Shown here: piece after piece, positions 33,050-45,215 of the stretch | Position numbering within the stretch: position 1 is the stretch's first letter | Layout: each line of letters begins with the position of its first letter | Assembly (NCBI GenBank): GCA_950097015.1 | Contig: CATNEN010000038.1 | Coordinates: 8,566,001 to 8,630,000, forward strand | Direction: 5' to 3' | DNA: 64,000 bases | Source: Macrostomum hystrix | Lineage: Eukaryota; Platyhelminthes; Macrostomidae | Made by a program: the position numbers and the translations under genes | Notes under the pieces: model-generated | Told to the model about the DNA's origin: nothing | Database searches by the model: none | What the model saw: only the letters and a program-made list of their open reading frames with translations

Positions 33050-36000
33050 TTGTTAGTGATAAGGATAATTATTTATATTTGTTTTTACTATGTGAATTAT
33101 TAGACTTTTTGTCTTAATATGGAATTTTAAGTAGGCCATCTCAGTATAATATGTTACATTAGATAATTAGGTTAGATAATTATTGTTTTGTTAGCAATAC
33201 TGGCAACACTGACAACAATCATTTCTACTTCAAAGCTATGATCTGCTACAGATCTATGCATACCTGTAGCTTGTTGGTTGTCTATAGTTTGTCACTCATT
33301 CAAATTTTGAAGTTGTTCTGTTATCTATTATGAAATAGTTAAATTCATTCATTAATGTAAAACTAGAGGATTGCTAATTGCTTTTTCACTTTGTGATAAC
33401 ATTAATAGAACTTGGCTTACAGCTGATAGCCTTTGGACTGCTAAAGACATCAGTGTTTAGTCAGGCCATTTGTACAAATAACAATGTTGATGGCCATAGT
33501 CAGGAAGCTGCAGTTCTATGTGGTGCTCTAATTATGCTGACATTAGCAATATTTTACTAAATGGTAAAAACCACCAACTTTACCGCATTGTAATGTCATC
33601 AGTACCCTGCAGTTTCCATTTTTTACCAAATGGTAACTGTACTCAAACCACTGTTTTTCAAACATCATTTCAGGCTTGGAATATTTGGAAGACTATCTGG
33701 TGAACAGTGATTTTAGTTTCAAATATAAAGTCAGGGTAATTATAATTAGTCTTACTCTATTATTGCATTGTGTACATTTTGTAGCTAGTTGAATTGAGGT
33801 TCTTTAAACAGTGCAATAAATTCTGCATAGTCCACCACAGGGTAACCCTATTGGAATAAATGTCAAAAACCTGCGGACACATCACATGGGTGTCAAAGAT
33901 GTGGCTCAAAAGTGCGCCATGCAGCCATGCACCGCTACATGCCACCCTCCCACTGCAATGTGGTGCAATGCCCTGCAATGCGACACAACACCAAAAAAGT
34001 CTGAAAATGCAATGGACAGTTGGATGCGATTTGTAAACTTATACCAATAGGGCAGGGTATTGTGTTGACATTAGGCCTACAATGTAGTAAAGTTAGTGGT
34101 TTTTTTACTGGGCGGTAAAATGTTGCTAATATATTATGTTGAATAAGTAAGAAAGTAATAGTGTTTTGTACACTTGGCCCTTAGGCAGTAATTCTCAATC
34201 AATATGTCTCTGATATTGTTCTGAGCAAACGAAATAATTGATAAATAAGCATATTTAGACTTTAGAAGATATCATAAGTCAATACGTATACATGTGATAG
34301 TTTCTTCAAATATAAAATTCAAGTGAAATAATAAACACAGAGAAATTGAATTGATCATTTCTGTGGTTTCTTCAGATAGTCAAAATAACCGAGGAGACTC
34401 CCATAGATTTATATGTATAGCCCAAGTATATTCTGCTGCTGCATTAATCATTTTCGAATGCACAGAAACAGGGCCTACAAAAGATTGTTTTGTCCATTGT
34501 ACTATTTACTTAAAATATAAATAAGTAAATGAAAAAGTAATGGCTTACTAAGGATGCGGATTTTATATCTAAATATATTTTACAGTTCCACGTAGACAAA
34601 TAATGGAATTTATTATGATTAGGCCTAGTATATTAATCTCTCTCTTTAATTACTACTACTACTACAAAACGAGCGCGTGCAACTTCTTTGATAAAGTCCG
34701 TTTCAAACACTTTTTGAGTTCATTAAAACAAATGTCCAGACGACTGTATAGTGACAATAACGGCTCGATGAATACATCTTTATGCTTCAGGCTTGAATAA
34801 AAAGCCGACGCACTGAGCTCAAAAGTTGTATCATATACCAATATTTTTACCGTTTTTGCAGGAATTTAAATTTCATCTTGACCTCGTTTCATGCCGGAAT
34901 GCTGGCCCGGGCCACGGAAACTCGGCTTAACCTGTTAATATAGGCCTATCTAGGCCTACTAAACAAAAATAAATTTGATATGATTGTGAAAGTCCATTTT
35001 AACATATTGATTTGCCTTAAGTCCTTACAGGACTGCAATCGACAAGAAAATACAACTATGGAATTGTGTGAATACTTCTGCTTTATGTCATGAAGCCAAT
35101 ATATAAACATTTGTTTTAAAAATGAAATCCAATATGACTTTAACTGTATTAACATTTTTCTGCTTTTTAATTTCTGTAAAATCTTTTAACTTTTTATTCA
35201 TGAAATCATAGCATGTTCAATGCTATGCTACCATAGCTGACAATGTTTGCATTGAAGAACCTCTAGTCTTAAGCTCTTGTCAAGCAAAAACTAATTGCTT
35301 GTAGGCCTACACAACACAGTTTTATCTAATTGATTAGGCCCTACACAAACACAGCAGTAAATAATGACATCAATATGTAAACTTACTTAAAGTTAACATC
35401 AAATCAAATTGAAAAAAAATATATTTGTTTATCTTGAAATGTATTTACTTTGAATTACATAATGTAGAATTACATAATACATCATATTTACTAGTTACCA
35501 CACGGTATATTACCAAAAAGCTGACCCTACCCTAAAAGCTCTATCAATAACTTCAGTTAATCACCAAAATGCACTCATACCAAAATGCATAAGGCTCCTA
35601 AAATTTTAGATAATGTAAACTCAAATGTAATGCAACACATTATGTTAACATTGGTGTTTAGCACCATGGCTGCACTGTACTATGCCATAACACTGCCTGC
35701 CTCAATTCCTTGACTCCACTCTAGGGTGACGTGACACAACACTTAAAAAATCTGAAAATTTTACAGAGTAGGCCTAGGGCATCATTTGCCCACTTATTTC
35801 AATAAGGCTTAGGAGGGGTACGTTGCTGTATGGCTGCAATGACCATAACTAATACAATTATGGCTAGAGTCTCTTGATATTGATGGCTGCTATGTCCCTC
35901 ATTATATTGAGTTGTTGGTGTTAATTGCTTATAGACATGGCAGCCATGGCCATGTTTATTTTTCCAGAATTGAAGGGGAACACAGCTATGTCAATAACAA

Positions 36001-36413
36001 CAGGCAAGCTATGATCCCAATATATGTATAGATACAGCTACTATCTTTTTATCTATAATATTGAGTTGTTGATGTGACAGTTTTTGTTTAGAGATCATTT
36101 CTTAAGAAAATCTGTAATAATTGAAAAAATCAATGGACCTTGTGAATTTATTTAAAATTAGTTTCTTTATAAATGACTAACTATAGTGACTTGGACCATA
36201 AGGTTAGAAAAAACTTTTGCAAAAAATGTATTTACAAAAAAGCAAGGATAATGTAAGTGTTAGCTAAATTTATACACAGAGCAGTCATCTAATGTAGGGT
36301 ATGGGAGTAGTAACTTGACAAGGCAAAGTGAGTGCATTTTCTTGTTCTAGTGTTGATGCATATTAAACCATTTGACCAGCAGGTGAAAATTTCACTTTAC
36401 AGCTGACTGGCAC
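33050..36413. other. 3.4-kb AT-rich intergenic region, no gene recognised
   Basis: AT-rich, with scattered TAGGCCTAC-like words (for example 34943-34960) and no long ORF, tRNA or tandem array. It separates the minus-strand NADH dehydrogenase from the plus-strand ASB gene and presumably contains both promoters. Confidence 0.5.
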
Positions 36414-39400
36414 ATGCATCTGCGCAAACTCTTTAGACAGCTGTTTCGTCAGGATACAAATAGCCAACAAGAACCTGCTGGCTCTGAGTTTGTTGGTCAG
36501 GTGCGCAGGTGAGTCCATTGTTATAATTTCTTAATTAATCTCATAAGTATATGCATTTAGATAGCTCAAATGGTAATCTTTACAATTCTTTTTTCTTGCC
36601 CACAGGTTAACTTTATTATTCAAGAATCTACTACTTGCAGTAGTTTGCAAAACAAAAATGCAATATTTTGTGCGACTTCGTTCCTCAAAATTGCCGTTTT
36701 TACACAAATAGTTTTCCCTTTGCATGATCCCCACAGTCTGGGCCACCGCAGCCTCAGTACACCGAATCTCGGTCGTCACCATCGACAACATGGATTGTAT
36801 CACCAGCCGAGTGATGACCAGAGCCAGCCAATGGATGCATCTTCGGGTGACTGCGGCCTACTGCTTTGCAGTCTCCTCCTGCCCTCGTCTCTAGGCGAAA
36901 ATTCCTGCGGCTCGGCCTGCCAGGCCGCCGGGACGGCAGCGCCGGCTTCGGCTTCAGCGTCGAGTTATTCAAGACGCGGCGAGTTTCTTTATCGAGCCAG
37001 GTGCAACGACGCACAGGCAGTGCTCAGATTTCTGTCCAGGGGTGGCGGCCCGGTCGACCTGGTTCAGGTTGGTTGCTATGCTGTGTCTAAAGTGGCTTGG
37101 CCTAATACTGCCGAAATTCTTTACATTATTGGCTTTTGTTCCAAATTCGAGTCAGCTCTGCTTAGACTGTTAAGGATCCCCTCAGATTGCTAAAGATCCT
37201 ATCCTCCTAGGTTCCAAAGATCCCCTCAGATTGCTAAAGATCCTCCCAAGTTCTAAAGATCCCATCAGATTGCTAAAGATCCCCTCATATTGCTAAAGAT
37301 CCCCTCAGATTGCTAAAGATCCTCTCAGATTGCTTAAGATCCCATCGGATTGCTAAAAATACCCTCAGATTGCTAAAGATCCCCTCAGATTTCTAAAGAT
37401 CCCCTCAGATTCCTAAATATCCCCTCAGATTCCTAAAGATCCCCTCAGATTCCTGAGGATCCTCTCAGATTGCTTACGAGCCATCTATTAGAAATCTATT
37501 AGATTTCGATTTCAATTGGAGCTGAAATCTGAAATTCTTCAGGGCGGCAGTCGGCGCACAGCTCTGTGCTACGCGGCCGCCAACGGCAACAGCCGCCTGG
37601 CCGAGGAGCTGCTGGCTCTCGGCGCCGCAGTCGACGGCCTCGGCTACGAGGTGCCGCTGATTCACGCATGCGAGCGCGGCCACCTGGAGACAGTCCGGCT
37701 GCTGCTCGCCTCCGGCGCTTCTTCCGCCTGCCGCGACGCTCGCGGCTCTACGCCTCTCATCAAAGCCGTCGGCCAGGGTCACCTGGAAGTTGTCCGGTTA
37801 CTATTGACAACGGCTGGCGTGACGGGTACTGCCATAGACGCCTCCTGCATTGACGCCATCAGCACTGAGCCGTGCTTCAACTGTCTGGAGGCTGATGGTG
37901 AGGGATTGCTTTTGAGAGATTTTTAACCCCATAGTTCCCATTCCAGAAAGATCCGTATAACCCCAACTATCAGTAAATATCATATTCCGTGTGCAGGTAA
38001 AAAATCCTATTTTTTAATCCCCATCCAGACCAATCTGTTGGCCCGACCGGCGCACCCGACTGCGGCGGTCTCAGCGCGTTGATGCGCGCCACTCACGAGC
38101 TTCGCGTCGACGTCGCCCGCCTCCTGTTGGAAGCCGGTGCCAACGTCGACCTGGCCAACAGCCGCGGCCACACAGCCGCGCACTCCCTAGCTCTTACCTG
38201 CCGCCTGCCCGCTGCTCCAGTGCCGCACCTGTTGCATCATCCACCGCTGCACTGGGCGGCCGCGGCTCGCCTCCTGCTGTGCCGGCCCTGCCGCGTCAAT
38301 GCCAGAAATCGGTGCGGAGAGACGCCACTCGATCGCCTGATCGCGTGCGCGCCGGCAACACTGGAGCTGGCGCCGTTTAAGGTTTGCCGGTTGCTTTTTC
38401 TTAGGAGTTTGTGAAAATCCCCAGATGCTCAGATTTAGGTAGTTGCTCATCCAGATCCTCAGATTTGAGTAGTTGCTCATCCACATCCTCAGATTTGAGT
38501 AGTTGCTCATCCACATCCTCAGATTTGAGTAGTTGCTCATCCAGATCCTCTGATTTGAGTAGTTGCTCATCCACATCCTCAGATTTGAGTAGTTGCTCAT
38601 CCAGATCCTGAGATTTGAGTAGTTGCTCATCCAGATCCTCAGATTTGAGTAGTTGCTCATCTAGATCCTCAGATTTGAGTAGTTGCTCATCCAGATCCTC
38701 AGATTTGAGTAGTTGCTCATCCAGATCCTGAGATTTGAGTAGTTGCTCATCCACATCCTCAGATTTGAGTAGTTGCTCATCCAGATCCTGAGATTTGAGT
38801 AGTTGCTCATCCAGATCCTCAGATTTGAGTAGTTGCTCATCTAGATCCTCAGATTTGAGTAGTTGCTCATCCACATCCTCTGATTTGAGTAGTTGCTCAT
38901 CCACATCCTCATGTTTTAATTAGCCTGTAGAACAGCTTGACTCGTACTCGAGTAGTTTGACTACTTCAAGTAGCTTATTCTCCAGGCGCAGGCAATCACA
39001 GCATGGTGCGAAGTTGTCCGCCTACTGCTGGTTTACGGCTCGGACCTGTCCAACAAAGTGACGTTCAATCATCGCGAGACCACGCTAGACCGCCTAGTGC
39101 GCAAGCTCCTGGCCCTAATGGAGTGCAGCGCCAGCTCTCAGGAGTTCCTTGCCCTGGCCCGCCTGCTGCTCACCCTGTCAAGGCTGAGTCCGCGCCGCAG
39201 GCGGCTGGCCTCTGCCGCCTCCTACCTAGCCGGCCATCAGCTGGCGGCTAGCGAGCCGCGGCTCGGTCGTTTCTTTCTCCGCCTGCGCGACAACCTGTCC
39301 GGCCCGCTTACGCTGAAATCTGCGGCCGCTTTGCGACTGCGCCAGACCTGCCGCGATCCGCTCGTTGCCAGGGCCTGCCGCCTTCCGTTGCCAGGGACGC

Positions 39401-39444
39401 TGATTCGCTATGTGGTGTTTGGCGTCGCTGAGTCCTCTGCCTGA
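36414..39444 (+). CDS. Ankyrin-repeat and SOCS-box (ASB-like) protein (five exons)
   Basis: Exons 36414-36508, 36737-37067, 37543-37897, 38029-38381 and 38986-39444 keep phase throughout and give 530 residues. The N-terminus is MHLRKLFRQLFRQD followed by a Ser/Ala-rich linker. Ankyrin repeats start in exon 2 (ARCNDAQAVLRFLSRGG) and continue with RTALCYAAANGNSRLAEELL, VPLIHACERGHLETVRLLLA, STPLIKAVGQGHLEVVRLLL, MRATHELRVDVARLLLEAGA and CEVVRLLLVYGSDLSNK. The last 45 residues (GPLTLKSAAALRLRQTC, then LPLPGTLIRYVVFG) fit a SOCS box, with its Leu/Arg-rich BC-box helix and the LPLP motif. ASB proteins are substrate receptors of cullin-5/elongin B-C ubiquitin ligases; the substrate here is unknown. 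Two introns contain private minisatellites. The weakest part is the long linker in exon 2, where a further intron is possible. Confidence 0.8.
37171..37468 (+). repeat. About 21-bp minisatellite in intron 2 of the ASB-like gene
   Basis: About 14 copies of CTAAAGATCCCCTCAGATTG with variants (CATCAG, CTCATA, TTCCTAA). It occupies most of the 475-bp intron. Confidence 0.88.
38420..38915 (+). repeat. 30-bp minisatellite in intron 4 of the ASB-like gene
   Basis: About 16 copies of AGATTTGAGTAGTTGCTCAT plus CCAGATCCTC, alternating with CCACATCCTC and CCAGATCCTG. The unit has no stop in one minus-strand frame, giving a spurious 167-codon ORF (period DEQLLKSEDL). Confidence 0.95.
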
Positions 39445-39721
39445 AAGAAATTTTATAGTAACTTTCAGAGCACAAAATGTAGGCCTTCTCAGCTAAAAGC
39501 GTTTCAGCTCATATAATAGAAATCCTGTGCATAGGCTTGGATACAGCGCGAAGTGCAGTTCTAAGAAATCCTTTGCAATTGTACATTGAGCAGAAGAGGC
39601 CGGGAGAATACCATAGCGTTCTAGGTTTAGTAAGGGCCTTTTAAAATGTACTTAGTATCGCCAAGACATGGTGATCAAAGTACCAGTTATTCCCAACTGA
39701 GTGTACATCAAGGAGACCTGG

Positions 39722-39990
39722 CTTCGTACAATAGAGAATTCTGGAGGAATCCCAGTCAGATGTACAGCAGATAACTCTAGGGGAATGCCAGTACTAAAGT
39801 GGTTTTGGAAATTCTCCAGTCGGATGTACAGCAGAGAACTGTGGGGAATCCCAGTGCTAAAGTGGTTTTGGAAATTCCCTTGTCGAATGTACAGCAGATA
39901 ACTCTACGGGAACGCCAGTACTAAAGTGGTTTTGGAAATTCTCCAGTCGGATGTACAGCAAGAGAACTGAATCCAAGGGGAATCCCAGTG
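39722..39990 (+). repeat. About 63-bp tandem repeat, four copies
   Basis: Unit contains AGTACTAAAGTGGTTTTGGA, AATTCTCCAGTCGGATGTAC and AGCAGAGAACT-GGGGAATCCC. Copies differ by small changes and partial ends. Confidence 0.82.
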
Positions 39991-40900
39991 CTTTGACTTA
40001 GGAGCTCCGCAGTCCCTTACCTTTAGGGATTAGGGTTAATTATAATCTTGCTGCCTTCTGCTCCTTACTAATGATTTCTTAATTATTTTTGGCAGAAATT
40101 AAAAAAGGTATTTATTTTTTTCGAAATTGACTTTTTACAAGCGTATTAAGGCCTTTTTAAGTGCTGTGAACTTTGTACTTTTGAGGCGATGCATATTATT
40201 TCCAGTACTTGATCCGCTTTTATCCCAATATTTTTTGCTCTTGCCCGCCCTAACACTTGTGAGCCATGCGATCTTTTGTCAGCTGTTTAAATCTGCGAAC
40301 AAGGCAAAACGAAATTAGCAACTCAAACGCCTCAAAAAAAAGTAATTTTTCCTAATCTGCTCTTTATTTGAAAGTATTTTATGCATTCGCCAATATATTT
40401 TTGTTGTTTGTTACCGTTATCTGATCTGTCAAATAGCACTGCCGGTCAGTGAACAGCATGTGACCATATTCCTGTTAATACTACTGTTGCTTTTCATCAG
40501 CAATTCTTGCGCACACTCTTGTATAGGTCATTGAAACTGGCTTTTAAAATTTGCGTTTCTGATAGTCAGGCCTAGCCACCAGTAACTAGACAAGCTGAGC
40601 TCTTGCAAATCTAATTTGTCACTATAATGCTATATGGATCGCATAAAGTACACACAAACCAATAGCAGAACAGTCTGTTTGCATTGTGTGCTATTTATCA
40701 GTAGGAAAAAAATACGGTTTTTCGTGAGAATGATCTTTCAACGTTTATCATTTTTCGGCATATATTTTAAAGTGACTTCCTGATGCGCACTTACTCATGT
40801 ACATGTACCCCTGCTGTGAAATCATTTACACTAACTCCCATCTGACCTTCAACCACTACACTTTGACTCCATTCGAGTCCAACCCCCTCCATAATGTACT
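39991..40900. other. Intergenic region without a recognisable gene
   Basis: AT-rich, no exon, tRNA or array seen. Confidence 0.45.
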
Positions 40901-40904
40901 TTGG

Positions 40905-41160
40905 CTTCAGCCCCCGCCCCACCTCTCTCCATCAATGTACATCAGCTACAGCCTCGCCCCACCTCTCTCCACCAATGTACATTAGCTACAGCCTTGCCCC
41001 ACCTCTCTCCACCAATGTACATCAGCTACAGCCTTGCCCCACCTCTCTCCACCAATGTACATTAGCTTCAGCCTTGCCCCACCTCTCTCCACCAATGTAC
41101 ATTAGCTACAGCCTTGCCCCACCTCTCTCCACCAATGTACATTAGCTTCAGCCTCGCCCT
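40905..41160 (+). repeat. 40-bp minisatellite upstream of COX15
   Basis: About six copies of ACCAATGTACATTAGCTACA plus GCCTTGCCCCACCTCTCTCC. The core CCAATGTACA and following C-rich tract recur in the array in COX15 intron 1. Confidence 0.92.
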
Positions 41161-41643
41161 ACCCCCCTACGCTAACATACAGCAGCTTTTTAAACCCGAC
41201 CACGCCGTCAATATACAATGGCTCCCTACTTACTCATAAGCCTCATAACTTACCTCCATCTTAATTTATACCATCCCTTTCTTTCAAAAAGCTTTCAAGC
41301 CTCAGAACCTTTTATTGTCCTCGCTTTGTGATATTATTTTTTGTAGGCTAATTCTACATGTGCACCCGTGTTTATCAGCTATAGAGGGCACTAATTACAC
41401 ATTCCATTATAATTATTTTTACTTATTATGTTTTAAAAGCTTTCGCTGTTTAAAATACACAGGGACCAACTGCTTTTTGCGCTCTGCTGTTTCTCTATTT
41501 GCTAGTATAAATGACAAGCATGGCTGTCAAACCTTTTGATTTTGTTACTTTTTATATACTCTGAGATGTCGCTGTTGGGAGAAAATGAAAAGAAGTAGCA
41601 ACAATACCGCCGCAGTATCCGACACCCGCCTGGCTGCTTTCAG

Positions 41644-43664
41644 TTCTCCCTGCGTCACCTCGCGGCTGCCGGGACCCGCCTGGGACCCAGCCGGCACAGT
41701 TGCCTGTTCACCGCGGCCAGACAGCAGCCTGGCCCTGCCGCCGTGTTGCGCCATCGGTTGCGCAATCAGCTGACCTCAGGCTTGGGCCAGGGGCGCGGAT
41801 GCTCCACCGGGCAGGCTGGCGCCGCCACCTGGCACCCGATGGTGGCTCACCTCACTGCCAATCAGCGGCGCGCTGTCGGCGTCTGGCTGGCCACCTGCGC
41901 CGGCATGACGGCTGGCGCGGTGGTGCTCGGCGGACTCACCCGGCTGACCCGTTCTGGCCTAAGCATGACCAACTGGTCGCTCTTCAAGGTCGTTTGAGTT
42001 TAAACTCCCTTCCCTCAGTGCTTCCATTGCGCCCACCCTCTCCGCCAATGTACACTGGCCCCCTTACCCCCACCCTCCTCCGCCAATGTACACTGGCCCC
42101 CTTCAAACCCCCACCCTCCTCCGCCAATGTACACTGGCCCCTTCAAACCCCCACCCTCCCCGAAAATGTACACTGGCTCCTGCTAATCTATAAGCGTTAT
42201 GTCCGCTTCCAGGAGCTGCCGCCCACATCCCAGGCCGACTGGGAACGGGAATTTCAGCGCTACCAGGCCTACCCAGAGTACGAGTACATTGTCCGCGAGC
42301 GGGGCAGCATGACCCTGGCTGACTTCAAGGCAATCTACTGGCTGGAGTTCCTGCACCGCAGCTGGGGCCGCGCCATTGGGGCCGCTTTCGTCCTGCCGGC
42401 TGCCTATTTTTGGATGCGTGGCCGCTTCCAGGTGAGCCGAGGCGAAAGACATCAGAGCCGCTCCATAGCTGCCCAGCTTTTGAAGTGCAGGTGTTTCAAA
42501 AGACACCTGGAGACAGCATCCGCAGCCTTCAAATGTCGCCATCCGTAATTTAAACGGACACCATCGCCCCATCTCGATCCCGGCCCATCCACCCCCACTC
42601 AAATGACACCATCCGCCATCACTCAAATGACACCATCCGCCATCACTCAAATGACACCATCCGCCATCACTCAAATGACACCATCCGCCATCACTCAAAT
42701 GACACCATCCGCCATCACTCAAACGACACCATCCACCCCACTCAAATGACACCATCCGCCATCACTCAAATGACACCATCCGCCATCACTCAAACGACAC
42801 CATCCACCCCACTCAAATGACACCATCCGCCATCACTCAAATCACACCATCCGCCATCACTCAAATGACACCATCCACCCCACTCAAATGACACCATCCG
42901 CCATCACTCAAATCACACAACCCCCACCTCCACCGCAGCCTGGCATGCGCAAGCGAGTCCTTGTCTACGGCGGTCTGATTCTCGGCCAGGGCCTGCTGGG
43001 CTGGTACATGGTGCGCAGCGGACTGAGCAAGGCCACGCTGACCCAGGATGTGCCCAGAGTGAGCCAGTACCGACTGTCCGCCCACCTGGGATCGGCCCTG
43101 GTACTTTTCTCCCTGTTCACCTGGTCAGCCCTGACCCACCTGCTGCCCGTGTCGCAATTCGGCGCAGCAATCGGCATGCGGGGTCGACTGGCAGGCGCCG
43201 CCCACCTGCTCACCTCCTTGACATTCGCCACCGCAGTCTCCGGCGCCTTCGTAGCTGGCATTGACGCCGGCCTTGTGTACAACAGCTGGCCAAAGATGGC
43301 CGACCGGTGGGTGCCCAGCGACTACTGGGCCTTGCAGCCCGCCTGGCGCAACCTGTTTGAGAATCCGAGCGCTACCCAGTTCAACCACCGGCTCCTCGGC
43401 CACACCACCGCCTGCTCCGCGGCAGCCGTCTGGCTTTGGGTGGCCACCTCGGCCGGCGTCGGCAAATCCTCGGCCCTACCGGCGCGCACCAAACTGGCGC
43501 TTAACTGCCTACTGGCAGTTGTGTGTACTCAGGCCAGTTTGGGCATCGCCACCCTGCTCACCTACGTGCCGGTAACGCTGGCCGCCTGCCACCAGGCTGG
43601 CAGCGTGGCCCTGCTGGGCACCGCCACCTGGCTGATGCACGAGCTGCGCCGCCTGCCCAAATAG
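41644..43664 (+). CDS. COX15: COX15, heme A synthase (three exons seen)
   Basis: Exons 41644-41988, 42213-42431 and 42939-43664, all phase 0, give about 429 residues. COX15 is a multi-pass inner-mitochondrial-membrane enzyme that oxidises heme O to heme A for cytochrome c oxidase. Exon 1 holds an Arg-rich presequence-like region, then [20 protein letters not shown] and [20 protein letters not shown], the family's first membrane segment and signature. Exon 2 has [17 protein letters not shown] and [14 protein letters not shown]. Exon 3 has [40 protein letters not shown] and [18 protein letters not shown]. Conserved His residues lie in [22 protein letters not shown] and CHQAGS, the four expected to bind the two hemes. 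The initiator Met was not found: exon 1 is open upstream to a stop at 41596 with an acceptor-like CTGCTTTCAG at 41643, so a short 5' exon is likely. Confidence 0.95.
42020..42180 (+). repeat. About 40-bp repeat in COX15 intron 1
   Basis: Three to four copies of GCCAATGTACACTGGCCCCC followed by TTCAAACCCCCACCCTCCTCC, related to the array at 40.9-41.2 kb. Confidence 0.85.
42555..42925 (+). repeat. 24-bp minisatellite in COX15 intron 2
   Basis: About 15 copies of CATCACTCAAATGACACCAT plus CCGC, with variants CACCCCACTC and AAACGAC. It runs to within 15 bases of the exon 3 acceptor. The 190-codon minus-strand ORF over it is an artefact. Confidence 0.93.
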
Positions 43665-43970
43665 ACTGCGGCCTCATTCAGCTAGCTCTACTAATAGTAG
43701 TCTGTTGCAATCATGGCCGTAACATAATTTTTTGTATTTTGAAAGATGATTTAAATTTTATATGCTCCTGTGTTTTATGCAATTATAAAATCGATTCGTT
43801 GGCATTCTGTAACTTTAAGGCTACATTTTTTCATAATTTATCTGCTTTTCATTATTTTCTATATTTCTAAGACTAAGTTATTTAAGTTTAGACTATTTGA
43901 AGAGTATGTAGAATATGAATATTTGTACTTCTGTACTTCCTTAAACATGCAGCAATTTTTAGCTCGTAGT

Positions 43971-44576
43971 TTAGTGAATATCGCCGTACGGCTGGGTTCC
44001 TGACTTCTGAACCACAGGGAACTTCAGCACCTGGCAGTTCGCATCGCAGCAGTCCATCAGGTAGCCGTAGCCAATGCGGCCTGCTAGAATAGCCTTCGAC
44101 GTGGACCTCGATGCTCTTGACAATATGCTTGGCTTTAGTGTCGAATTCTTTGAAGTTGCCGCCGATTGAGCGTTGCAATACGAAGTCTTGAAATTGTTTG
44201 AGATTTTCGAATCCGTCTCCTTTGATCCCGCTGTCGCATAAAATCCAAGCAGGATGCCGCTGCGCTTAACCCTATCTGGCCAGGCTAACAGGCGGGAGCG
44301 AGTGCAATCGTCCGCCTCAACTCTTGCAATCAGCTGATTTGTGTTGCCATGCCCGGTTGGCTCAGCTGCGACAGACAGCAGCCTGCCAAAGCCGAGTGCT
44401 TGGCGGCCCACCAGATTCCTGTCACAGTAGTACAGGCAGACTGTGATTTGTGCGGCAGTTTTTGATGATTTATTACTAGCTGACGATGCCTCTCCACTGC
44501 AGCCAACTTGCCGGCTGTCCATGCTGCACGGATTCTCGCTAATTCTAGACCATAAATTGATTGCCCGCCAATTCAT
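43971..44576 (-). CDS. Hypothetical protein (201 codons), uncertain
   Basis: Not recognised. The longest minus-strand ORF reads AAQITVCLYYCDRNLVGRQA in its first half and RIGYGYLMDCCDANCQVLKF near its end. A second minus-strand frame is open over the 3' half (43888-44178) and also looks protein-like (FENLKQFQDFVLQRSIGG), so the true frame, or a splice or frameshift between them, is unclear. It lies convergent with COX15, about 300 bases beyond its stop. It may be a real cysteine-containing protein or chance. Confidence 0.33.
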   Translation of the reverse strand: MNWRAINLWSRISENPCSMDSRQVGCSGEASSASNKSSKTAAQITVCLYYCDRNLVGRQALGFGRLLSVAAEPTGHGNTNQLIARVEADDCTRSRLLAWPDRVKRSGILLGFYATAGSKETDSKISNNFKTSYCNAQSAATSKNSTLKPSILSRASRSTSKAILAGRIGYGYLMDCCDANCQVLKFPVVQKSGTQPYGDIH

Positions 44577-45215
44577 CTGCCCAAGACTTCCTGATCAATT
44601 TTTACCATAGACAAACTCGTCAAATGTACAAACGAGAAAGTGGCCAGTAATAATTCGGTCCTGCCGTTGATAAATCGCCTTCACTGACACCATAAGCCAT
44701 CTAGTCTGTAGCTCAAGGACCGAAAATTTCAACTAAGGCCACACTGGCACCATTTTAAAGTACATCCGTTCTATCGGACAAGGTCTGATACTGCAACAAA
44801 AGGTCGCACTTGTTCTATTTACTAAATCCAGTTGGTTAATAAAGTGTTCATAGTTTCAAAAGAGGCAGCACTTACATATTAAATCAATCCTTTCTTGACA
44901 TGAAGAGCAGCGAGTGTAAGCATAGGTCCTAGGCTTCGCAAATAGACACCATTTATGCTATCAAACTAAATGTACGAGATGTAGTTATCAAAAAGTGATA
45001 ATTTCAACAAGGGTAACACAGCACCACATACAAGATCGTGCGTATCTATTCTGACGGTCAAGGTTTTCAATTTTAAGAAAGGTTTGCGTTCAGAATCCGT
45101 GAATTTTTTCAAGACCAGTATTATAAGAAGATTCAGTTTTTCTTTGAAACACCATGAGCACAGCAAAATATGTCATCAATTGAGCAGTCGTCAGAAGCCT
45201 ATATAATTATTGCAG
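44577..45215. other. Intergenic region, probably holding the ITPK1 promoter and first exon
   Basis: No recognisable exon. ITPK1 must have an upstream coding exon with its ATG, but I could not place it. Confidence 0.4.

Noticed and set aside
38401-38904. DEQLLKSEDL-repeat ORF (167 codons, minus strand)
   Set aside because: It lies wholly in a 30-bp minisatellite inside an intron of the ASB-like gene, on the opposite strand.
41585-41773. 62-codon ORF from the ATG at 41585 as the start of COX15
   Set aside because: It is in a different frame from the COX15 exon, which covers the same bases.
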